Positions 16,812 to 24,406 of a stretch of DNA of 64,000 nt are shown here, in pieces. The notes beneath the pieces are model-generated. The model ran no database searches. It worked only from the letters and a program-made list of their open reading frames with translations, and was not told the DNA's origin. This stretch comes from Brasilonema sennae CENA114 (GTDB taxonomy: Bacteria; Cyanobacteriota; Cyanobacteriia; Cyanobacteriales; Nostocaceae), in NCBI RefSeq assembly GCF_006968745.1, contig NZ_CP030119.1:186001-250000 (forward strand). Direction: 5' to 3'. Both the position numbers and the translations under genes were made by a program. How positions within the stretch are numbered: the first letter of the stretch is position 1; each line of letters starts with the position of its first letter.

Positions 16812-17591
16812 ATGCTCAAATCAAAATCAAAATCACAGCCACTTCGCCTCCTTAGTTACGGACAATCTACATCAGCACCAGTTGCAATCACAACTACAGT
16901 AGGCGCAGCAGCAGGCATACTTTCTCTTTTATTACAATTTGTCAATTTTGGAGTAAATTCTGCTGCTGCCAAATACATGAAGGGCATGACATTTGTACAA
17001 CTCCAAGATGGAACAACCGCAGCAGCTAAAACTCTTGGTCCAGGAGAAAGAACTAACGAAACTATTAAAACTTTTGTCACCAATAGCATGGTGAAGCTAT
17101 TCAATTGGGATGGAATTATCAACACCGACGAAAATGGTAAGCTCATTCAAAAAGTTGATAAGGGAGTAGAAATCGAAACCGAAAATGGAGGTAGAAGAAA
17201 AATTCCCAGTGATGTTTGGGAAGCAGCATTTACTTTATCTGAAAACCAAGATTTTCGTGCCAGCTTCCTCAAAACACTAGCTTCAACAATTCCTGAAGGT
17301 ATATTCTCAGGACAAGGTACAGTCACAATCGTCACCAACTACATCTCCGCACCTAGAAAAATATCTGAGGGTAAGTGGGAAGTTGATATTATCGCCAGTT
17401 TAGTTACATTCAATAGCGAAAGAAACAAAAGTAAAGGTTTACCTTTTAATAAAACAATAACTATTGCAGCAGTAGATACACCACAGAATCCACCCCAAAC
17501 TACTGATATTGCTCAAAAAGTATACAAAGCAAAAAATTCTGGTTTAGAAATCATTCAAATTATCGATTATGAACTTGGTAAAAAGAAATAA
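16812..17591 (+). CDS. VirB8-like protein
   Basis: A 259-residue bitopic protein: a short basic N-terminus, one hydrophobic segment (about 25-50, ITTTVGAAAGILSLLLQFVNFGV) and a periplasmic domain with VirB8/TraE/TrbF-like order (NETIKTFVTNSMVKLFNWDG, then FLKTLASTIPEGIFSGQGTVTIVTNYISAPRKISEGKWEVDIIASLVTFN). The NTF2-like fold of VirB8 is suggested by the C-terminal strands ending KNSGLEIIQIIDYELG. It sits between the VirB6- and VirB10-like genes, where VirB8 is expected. Similarity is weak, hence moderate confidence. Confidence 0.55.
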   Translation: MLKSKSKSQPLRLLSYGQSTSAPVAITTTVGAAAGILSLLLQFVNFGVNSAAAKYMKGMTFVQLQDGTTAAAKTLGPGERTNETIKTFVTNSMVKLFNWDGIINTDENGKLIQKVDKGVEIETENGGRRKIPSDVWEAAFTLSENQDFRASFLKTLASTIPEGIFSGQGTVTIVTNYISAPRKISEGKWEVDIIASLVTFNSERNKSKGLPFNKTITIAAVDTPQNPPQTTDIAQKVYKAKNSGLEIIQIIDYELGKKK

Positions 17592-17637
17592 TAATACGAC
17601 AAATTAATTTTTATTAATCTCTTTCAATCAAATAATT

Positions 17638-19431
17638 ATGTCACAGTTGCAAAACGACATTCAAGACAGCGTTAGTAATAACGGGAATTCACAACCAGCT
17701 AATTCGGTTGATGCACTCTTACCGTTAGATGAGAAATTAGTGAAAAATCCCGAATCCGAAGATAAATTAGAACCAGAAGAGGGGGAAGAGGAAGAAAACC
17801 CCGCAGCTGTTCAAACCAAACACGACTTTGTAACTTCTCCCTGGTCAAGACTTGGTATTATTGGAGGTGCATTTGGAGTAGGTTTTCTAGTCATGTTTGT
17901 CGCCCTTAACGGCATGATGAACAGTGGCAGCAATACTGCCCAAACTCCAGTTGCAATTTCCTCTCCTACTCCCACATCCACACCATTTGAAAAGAAAGAC
18001 GGGGATGTTTATGCAAAACTAGCGCTCGCTAAGCAACAGCAAGAACTTGAAACACTGAACGGTAAAGAGGAAGAAACCAAAGAAAATAAGACTGAACAAA
18101 AAACTCCAAATAAAGAAAAACAAGCCTCAGCTACCACCAACATAAACACTAACAAAACAGCAAGTCAAATTAGAGTTACTCCGCAACAGACACCTCCCCC
18201 TCCTAAGAGACGGGTATATCAGGAACCAAACCCTGAAGGCGAATACAGAGCGACGAGGCGCAGTGCGGTACTCGCATCTCGTTCCATCGAACCCAAAAGT
18301 CCAACTGCAACTAAAGATCGAATAACCCTACCAATTAGTAGAAATAATAATGCGATTGCCTTTGGCAGTGCGCGGAGCGCAATCACCCTTGGCGGCTCCT
18401 CAAAAAGCATCGCACGCACAGCCTTATCACCCACCAGGGGTAGTATGTTAGGAACACCGAAAGACCCCCTCGCCGAACTCGAACGCCTTCGTAACTTAGG
18501 AAGTATCGGTAGGGTTGAATATACCAGCGCTGACAACACCACCATTGCAAGCAAGGTAAGTGAAGAGGAAGTACCGAATGGTGATGAAACACCCCGCCGT
18601 CGCCGCAACCGTCGCAGTGAAACAAGCGTTGAAAACACAATCAACAGTACACCCAACAACACAGGGGAAGTTGAAGAACTGCGTCCCCGGTGGAAACCAA
18701 CTAACAATACAGTCGAGTTGACTGCATCTTATAGCAAGCAAACCCAACTCGCTTCTGCTAACTACCTGAGTGATGAAGTCCAAATTTTAGAGGAAAGACA
18801 AACTCAATATTTAGTAGTAGGTTCTTCCGCAAGCGCTACCCTAGTTACTCCCTTGATACTTGCCCAAGGCAGTGCAAATAACAATATCAGGTTTGTTGCT
18901 CGCCTAGATGAACCAATCAAAAGTAATACAGGTGGAATAGCCATCCCTGCTGGCACCCAGGTAGCAGTTGCTATGACTGGTGTAGATAGTGGATTTAATA
19001 TCACCGCCTCAGTCAGCGCCATACTCAAAGATGGTACCGAATACCCCATCTCCCCTGGCGCAATCTCAATCCTGGGTAAAGGTAACAATCCCCTTATTGC
19101 CCGTCCCTACAAAGATAAGGGTGGTGAAATTGCTCTTGGTGACGCCACTCTCGGTACTATCGCTGGACTTGCAAAGGTGGGGGAAATTATCAACCAGCCT
19201 GAAGAAATAACCGAAGATTTACTGTTCGGTGGTAGTCGCACCCGTTCTAGAGGCAATAACCGCAATATCGCAGGTGCATTTTTACAAGGTGCATTCGGCA
19301 AAGTTGCTGAAACTATGGGCAGCCGCACTCAAAAGGCTACTAGTGAAATTACTAGCCGTCCCAACATCTGGTATGTACCTGCCAATACCAAAATTTCTAT
19401 TGTCGTCAATCGCTCTATCAAACTGTATTAA
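17638..19431 (+). CDS. virB10: VirB10/TrbI-like protein
   Basis: A 597-residue protein with the VirB10 plan: an acidic cytoplasmic N-terminus (EDKLEPEEGEEEENP), one membrane helix (about 75-98, LGIIGGAFGVGFLVMFVALNGMM), a long Pro/Thr/Lys/Arg-rich linker with QQTPPPPKRR, and a C-terminal beta-barrel domain (ILAQGSANNNIRFVARLDEPIKSNTGGIAIPAGTQVAVAMTG ... ITSRPNIWYVPANTKISIVVNRSIKLY). VirB10 spans both membranes and couples energy to the outer channel. The linker is longer than in typical VirB10. The next gene starts 3 bases after the stop. Confidence 0.8.
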   Translation: MSQLQNDIQDSVSNNGNSQPANSVDALLPLDEKLVKNPESEDKLEPEEGEEEENPAAVQTKHDFVTSPWSRLGIIGGAFGVGFLVMFVALNGMMNSGSNTAQTPVAISSPTPTSTPFEKKDGDVYAKLALAKQQQELETLNGKEEETKENKTEQKTPNKEKQASATTNINTNKTASQIRVTPQQTPPPPKRRVYQEPNPEGEYRATRRSAVLASRSIEPKSPTATKDRITLPISRNNNAIAFGSARSAITLGGSSKSIARTALSPTRGSMLGTPKDPLAELERLRNLGSIGRVEYTSADNTTIASKVSEEEVPNGDETPRRRRNRRSETSVENTINSTPNNTGEVEELRPRWKPTNNTVELTASYSKQTQLASANYLSDEVQILEERQTQYLVVGSSASATLVTPLILAQGSANNNIRFVARLDEPIKSNTGGIAIPAGTQVAVAMTGVDSGFNITASVSAILKDGTEYPISPGAISILGKGNNPLIARPYKDKGGEIALGDATLGTIAGLAKVGEIINQPEEITEDLLFGGSRTRSRGNNRNIAGAFLQGAFGKVAETMGSRTQKATSEITSRPNIWYVPANTKISIVVNRSIKLY

Positions 19432-19434
19432 GCC

Positions 19435-20229
19435 GTGAAAGCTAGATATTTATTTGGTTTAAGCTTACTTTTCTTCAGCGCGAGCGCACCCCTCGTACTA
19501 CTTATACAAACCGCTACAGCAGGTATCGTAAGGCAGGTGCAAGCATCCCAGGTATCAGGAGAAAAAGCGACTGGGCAAACAGTTCAGGTATGGGCGGGAC
19601 ACGGGGTATCCATCTCGTTTTACCGCACCGAGGAAGTTATTAAAAAAATCTGGTTGGATGACCCCTCTAAGTTCGTAATTGACGTGGATGGATGTCTGGA
19701 AGGATTAGGGAGATGTTCAAGAGAGGGAACAGGAGCAGGACTTATTCACCTTCGCCGCATCGAAACAGTAAAAATCCCCGGCTTGCCACAAGCTACCTAC
19801 GGCACACATCTCACTGTAATCACTGAATCTGGAAGTACCAAAAAATCCTATCACTTTCGTATTATACCCGGCACGGGAAAACCCGAATACAGCCAGTTAG
19901 AAATTATAGGCGATTCAAGCAATGACCGGGAACTCAGACAACCAAAAGCTGATTACACCGCCATATCTGATAGCAAGTATATCGCCAAAGGAATGCAGTT
20001 TGCACTTTCCAAACAGTGGATAACCAGCGATACCCCGCTGTGGGAAAGACTAACCAAACTCGTCGAGTTGCGATCGCAAGGAGAAGAACTCACTATCGCT
20101 GCAACCAACGCCGGAGTATCGATGCAATTAGTTGAAAAGCTCATGCTTATGGGTGGAAAACGCTTGCTAGAGATGCCCTCTCCCAAACCTGTAGAAACAA
20201 ATACAGCAGAATTCAGGAGTCAGAAGTAG
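19435..20229 (+). CDS. VirB9/TrbG/TraK-like secretion protein
   Basis: A 264-residue protein starting at GTG (3 bp after the VirB10-like stop). It has a signal peptide (LFGLSLLFFSASAPLVLLIQTATA, cleaved near residue 30). A beta-rich domain follows: VQVWAGHGVSISFYRTEEVIKKIWLDDPSKFVIDVDGCLEG, then GLIHLRRIETVKIPG, THLTVITESG and YHFRIIPG. This is the strand order of the VirB9/TraK family, which contacts VirB10 in the outer membrane core. The C-terminal 90 residues are helical and atypical. The 3' end again merges into GAATTCAGGAGTC repeat sequence. Confidence 0.6.
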   Translation: MKARYLFGLSLLFFSASAPLVLLIQTATAGIVRQVQASQVSGEKATGQTVQVWAGHGVSISFYRTEEVIKKIWLDDPSKFVIDVDGCLEGLGRCSREGTGAGLIHLRRIETVKIPGLPQATYGTHLTVITESGSTKKSYHFRIIPGTGKPEYSQLEIIGDSSNDRELRQPKADYTAISDSKYIAKGMQFALSKQWITSDTPLWERLTKLVELRSQGEELTIAATNAGVSMQLVEKLMLMGGKRLLEMPSPKPVETNTAEFRSQK

Positions 20230-20342
20230 AAAGGGCTTAGAGTCTGCCTTTTAGACCTCAGTACTGTACTTCATTTACTTGCAATGTGCTGTAATACTCA
20301 ACCTACACCAAAAAAGCTAGTTGTTGAAAAGTAATAAAGATT

Positions 20343-21896
20343 ATGGAAACTAAAGATTTATTGACAGACAATTCCAGATTTAAAGTAATAAATATTACAA
20401 CAGAAACAGTACAGCCACAAACAAGTGCTATCCAAGTCAACTCGGAGATAGTTGCAATCGTCCCAGTTACAACCACCAATGACAACCCTCCTAAAAATGA
20501 ACTAAGTAAAGGGTATCAATGGCGCGAACAAAAAATGAACACTTGGCGCTACCTCATGGTTGCTGGTATGGTAGCAGGACTCGCCCTGCACGGGTTAATT
20601 AGATTCGGGGGTAACTACAATATCGGCAGTCTCGTATTTGGGGATAAAGCTGTCGCAGCTACACCAACGAATGTTTCAAATTTGAGAGAAGTTGCTGGGG
20701 GGATACTCCCTCCAGCAAACTTCGGGAACACTTCAGCAAACCTCTGGTCGAATGATTCAAATTTGAATCATTCGACCAAACAAGCTAAAACACTGAAAAA
20801 ACAACCTCTTGCGGTCAAGTATGTGAATGGAGTGCCTGTCCCTGACTGGAGCAAAATTAACTTTGATAGCATGAAGTTTTCAAGTGCAGGGGAAGTCGAA
20901 TTTCCTAACATTAAAGACCTAAAACTTAAAGGAAAGCGTGTTTGGAGCGCAGGACAGTCACTTGCTGAGGTAATGCAGTTGGGAGATTTTGAGGCAACAG
21001 AATTCAAAATCGAAAATCTTAACCTCACTCAAATCTCAAGAATAACGGGTACCAGCCTCAAAAATCTCAAACTATCAGACTTTGAGACATTCAAGTGGCA
21101 GTCACTCGGCGACTTAGCTTCAGCTATCCCAGAATTATCCAAATTAGAAGTTGCCGATATTCCAGCAATTGATGATTTAGTTACTAAAGTCACAGGGGAT
21201 GCAACAAGCAGTCTGACTATAGGAGAAGCACTCGAAAGTTACCCCAAACTTGAAACCGCCGAACTTGGCAAATACCTCAAACTTGATAAATACAAACTCA
21301 CCAGCATTCCCGGTATTGAAAAAGCCGCCCTCAAAAAGTTTAATAACTGGGAAAATACTATTATTGGCAAGGTTCCGGGATTGGGAAAAGTACCATTCGA
21401 CCAGTTACCTGGAGTACCCGTACCCGATCTCAGCTATATCGGTAAGGTAGATATGGTACTTAAAGAGGTAGAAAACGGCAGGTGGAAATCAATATCGGGT
21501 AGCGAGCAAGAAGGATTTAACGTTCCCTGTTATAACAAAAAATGCGCCCACATCGAAGTAGCTGGAAGCGATATCCTCACTGGTGCGGCATGGATGTCAG
21601 GCAAGTTCCAAAAAGTCAAGGGCGGGTTCGGTATCCTTGGCAGCGTAAACGTTGGGAAAGAACCAACCGGAAGACATCCCTTTGGTAAATCATTCAAACA
21701 AGTCATTTGGGATGTCAACGAAGCTGACGGAAGTATAACTACCGCGATGTTCTTCCGTTTCTGCAAAACAATCCCCTTCGTTGGTCGCACCTGCACGCCC
21801 TACTTTATCGGTCCCGTTCCATTCTTCAACTATAGCGAGATGGACCCAATTATCTTAGGCACACCCCTCACAGTGCCTAAAAAACCAACTCCGTAA
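20343..21896 (+). CDS. membrane-anchored protein of the secretion locus, unknown function
   Basis: A 517-residue protein with a cytoplasmic polar N-terminus, one hydrophobic segment (about 65-85, YLMVAGMVAGLALHGLIRFGG), a helical/repetitive middle (LKLKGKRVWSAG...LEVADIPAIDDLVTKV...YPKLETAELGKYLKLDKYKL) and a C-terminal globular domain with four cysteines (VPCYNKKCAHIEV; FCKTIPFVGRTCTPYF). The domain probably lies outside the cytoplasm and may be disulphide-bonded. It is known to me only as a cyanobacterial conjugation-locus neighbour. A perfect 32-bp palindrome lies within the gene at 20746-20777. Confidence 0.55.
   Translation: METKDLLTDNSRFKVINITTETVQPQTSAIQVNSEIVAIVPVTTTNDNPPKNELSKGYQWREQKMNTWRYLMVAGMVAGLALHGLIRFGGNYNIGSLVFGDKAVAATPTNVSNLREVAGGILPPANFGNTSANLWSNDSNLNHSTKQAKTLKKQPLAVKYVNGVPVPDWSKINFDSMKFSSAGEVEFPNIKDLKLKGKRVWSAGQSLAEVMQLGDFEATEFKIENLNLTQISRITGTSLKNLKLSDFETFKWQSLGDLASAIPELSKLEVADIPAIDDLVTKVTGDATSSLTIGEALESYPKLETAELGKYLKLDKYKLTSIPGIEKAALKKFNNWENTIIGKVPGLGKVPFDQLPGVPVPDLSYIGKVDMVLKEVENGRWKSISGSEQEGFNVPCYNKKCAHIEVAGSDILTGAAWMSGKFQKVKGGFGILGSVNVGKEPTGRHPFGKSFKQVIWDVNEADGSITTAMFFRFCKTIPFVGRTCTPYFIGPVPFFNYSEMDPIILGTPLTVPKKPTP
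20690..20777. repeat. nested inverted repeats inside a coding sequence
   Basis: A perfect 32-bp palindrome occupies 20746-20777 (half-site GGTCGAATGATTCAAA). An imperfect hairpin precedes it (about 20690-20724; GAAGTTGCTGG against CCAGCAAACTTC). Both are within the linker region of the 517-residue protein (SANLWSNDSNLNHSTKQ) and keep the frame, like a palindromic element inserted into a tolerant stretch. Confidence 0.75.
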
Positions 21897-22162
21897 AAGT
21901 TTAGTTAACAAACAAGAGCGCAACACAAAAGACTTCTCCATAAATTAAACATTAGTTCAGACAGCGCAATGCTTTGAGATTAGTTTTCAAAGATGTCTAA
22001 AGTAAAAAGTCACGATGCGGCGATCGCTCGCTGCAAGGGGAGTGCTTTGTACCTGAGTCGCTACGGGCAGACTCTCCCTTAGAGTCAATCTCAAGTTTTC
22101 CTCTTTAAACACCATAAAGAGAAATATGCAATCCAAAAGTATATTTTTTCATACCAATTTTT
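21897..22162. other. intergenic spacer before the coupling-protein gene
   Basis: It contains a HIP1-like GCGATCGC near 22020 and G+C-rich repeat debris (GGGAGTGCTTTG...). No coding frame or clear promoter was seen. The coupling-protein gene may have its own promoter here. Confidence 0.3.
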
Positions 22163-23932
22163 ATGTATAACTTATATTTCGCCACAGCCAAAACCGTTAA
22201 AGTTAAAACTGCTACAGAAACTAAACCTTCGTCCGACTATGACTTTAGCAAATATACCAACCAACTAATGTCTCCCCAAGGACTAGCACTCGCTGGGGGA
22301 ATATTAGCACTATTTCTCCTACATATATTCTCTGGAGGTAAGAAAGGCAAACTTGCTACCAGCTATTGGGGTGGAGGAAAAGAAACAGCACGCGCCAAGA
22401 AAAAAGCCATCAAGCAAGTCACCTCCCCCAAGTGCGATAGCGCTAGCTTGTATATCGGAGTACATAAGTACAAGGGACAAAAACTACCCAAGGGGAGTGG
22501 GGGGACACCTATGTATGTACCCGATGTTCAAAGAGGTACAGCCGTCATTGGGGCACCTGGTAGCGGTAAATCCTTCTCGGCAATCAACCCCATGCTTTAC
22601 TCAGCTATCGACCAAGGTTTTGGTATTGTTCTATACGATTTTAAATACCCCAGTCAAGCCAAAATCGCCAGTTACGCAAAATCAAAAGGGTATGAAGTAC
22701 ACGTCTTTGCTCCGGGTTTTCCTGAATCTGAAGTATGCAACCCCATCGATTTCTTGCGCGACAGTGGCGATGCTGAAACTGCACGGCAGTTGGCTACAGT
22801 CATCAACAAAAACTTCCGTATGCTTGGTGGTGGAAACGAAGACGCATTCTTCGGTCCTGCGGGTGACCAGCTAACCCAAGCAATTCTCATGCTCACCAAA
22901 GAGTTTGGGGAGTTTGCCGATATCATGACCGCAGCAGCTATTCTCTCAAGCGAGAAGATGGTCGAACGCCTAATGGCAGCAAGTCTTAATCCGTGGATAC
23001 GGATAGCCTTCGGTCAATTATTTAGCTCCAGCGGAAGTGAAAAAACCATCGCGGGTATTGCTGGTACCGCCTCGCTCATGTTTACGCGTTTCATGGCAAA
23101 GAACACGCTTGGCTGCTTTGTCGGCAAAACTACCCTACCATTAGAGGTAGGCAAGAAACAGATGATTATCTTCGGACTTGACCGCGAACGCCGCGATGCA
23201 GTTGGTCCGCTTATGACTTCAATTTTACATATGACCGTCGCCCGCAGTATTGCCAAAAAGAGAAAAGAAACTGGTCCACTTGTAGTTAGCGTTGACGAAC
23301 TGCCATCGATTTTTCTCCCAGACCTATTCAAATGGCTTAACGAATCCCGAAGCGAAGGATTCTGCGGAATTCTCGGATGGCAGAACATGGGGCAGTTGGA
23401 GAAAATTTATGGCAAGGAAATCTCAAAAGCAATCCTCGGTGCTTGTGGCACCAAGTTTGTATTCAACCCAGGTGAAGAGGAATCTGCAAGAATTTTTAGT
23501 GCTTACCTCGGTGAAGAGGAAATTAAATATAAGCAGAAATCCCGGTCAACTGGAGGGGGAAAAGCTTCAACATCTATCTCAGAACAAGAGAAAATCAGAA
23601 AGCTTTTTGAACCCGCTCAATTTCTCAAATTACCACCCGGTAAATGCGTATTTATCAACCCTGCCTACGACAACAACAAGGAAGGTTCTGTACCAATTTT
23701 AAAAAGTATTAAAGTCCCAAAATATATCATCTCGCTAGAGTCAGAAAACGGGAATAATTGGGATAAACTTATCACAAAACTTGCTCGAAAAAGTACCCAA
23801 AAAAGACCAACTCAAGAAGATTTGGATATCAGGGTCAAAGAGGTAGACAAGCGTTTCCCCATTCCTCAAGCACCTGTACAAGCAGGAAATGCACCATTAC
23901 CTGTGGATAGTTACAAAGAATTTTTCTCATAA
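22163..23932 (+). CDS. virD4: VirD4/TraG-type coupling ATPase (T4CP)
   Basis: A 589-residue protein with an N-terminal hydrophobic segment (about 36-58, MSPQGLALAGGILALFLLHIFSGG) and a large ATPase domain. Walker A is GAPGSGKS (130-137), VLYDFKYP follows at about residue 160, and VSVDELPSIFLPDLFKWLNESR is the Walker B/TraG region. This is the coupling protein that delivers DNA-protein substrate to the secretion channel. A single long membrane helix is shorter than in the two-helix VirD4 type. The region before the gene (21897-22162) is spacer, so it may have its own promoter. Its presence implies the system is, or was, conjugative. Confidence 0.85.
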   Translation: MYNLYFATAKTVKVKTATETKPSSDYDFSKYTNQLMSPQGLALAGGILALFLLHIFSGGKKGKLATSYWGGGKETARAKKKAIKQVTSPKCDSASLYIGVHKYKGQKLPKGSGGTPMYVPDVQRGTAVIGAPGSGKSFSAINPMLYSAIDQGFGIVLYDFKYPSQAKIASYAKSKGYEVHVFAPGFPESEVCNPIDFLRDSGDAETARQLATVINKNFRMLGGGNEDAFFGPAGDQLTQAILMLTKEFGEFADIMTAAAILSSEKMVERLMAASLNPWIRIAFGQLFSSSGSEKTIAGIAGTASLMFTRFMAKNTLGCFVGKTTLPLEVGKKQMIIFGLDRERRDAVGPLMTSILHMTVARSIAKKRKETGPLVVSVDELPSIFLPDLFKWLNESRSEGFCGILGWQNMGQLEKIYGKEISKAILGACGTKFVFNPGEEESARIFSAYLGEEEIKYKQKSRSTGGGKASTSISEQEKIRKLFEPAQFLKLPPGKCVFINPAYDNNKEGSVPILKSIKVPKYIISLESENGNNWDKLITKLARKSTQKRPTQEDLDIRVKEVDKRFPIPQAPVQAGNAPLPVDSYKEFFS

Positions 23933-24406
23933 TTTTTTATAAGTATTGGAATATAAATTAGCAAATCTCAAAACTTATCTAAATGGAATTGTTAATGAAA
24001 TAAATGTTTAGAAAAACATGATTTTGATAATATCCTAGTCTATCACTACGACAGCAATAATCTAGATAATATTTGTCGTGATAATTTTTTAAAAATGAAA
24101 CTAAAGCATTATTACTAATCATTAGATTGTAATAATTCGGGAGCCAGAAAGGGCTGCGCCCTTGCACTCTACAGGAGTCAGAAGGGTTAAAAAATCAGAA
24201 TAACATTTGATGAAATGAATATACCAAGAATCATAGACTCCTTATAAATTCTGACCCCTTCGGGGTTCGCCAGTCGCTCATGGGGGAAACCACGCCAGGT
24301 CGCACAACGGGGGGAACCCCCGCAAGCGACTGGCTCCCCAAGACCGCGCTGGCTCACTTTTGACTCAAGAAGTGCTGAATTTTTACATTAGATTACCAAT
24401 ACCACC
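23933..24406. other. 474-bp spacer with interspersed repeat
   Basis: The left half is A+T-rich with no gene. Positions 24253-24357 hold a G+C-rich repeat that is the inverted counterpart of the 1622-1735 block, with GTTCGCCAGTCGCTCATGGG and CGACTGGCTCCCCAAGACCG. It ends 50 bp before the next start. Confidence 0.65.

Noticed and set aside
18219..18707. Minus-strand frame of 162 codons inside the VirB10-like gene
   Set aside because: It is the antisense shadow of a Pro/Arg/Ser-rich linker, with no ribosome site and low-complexity product.
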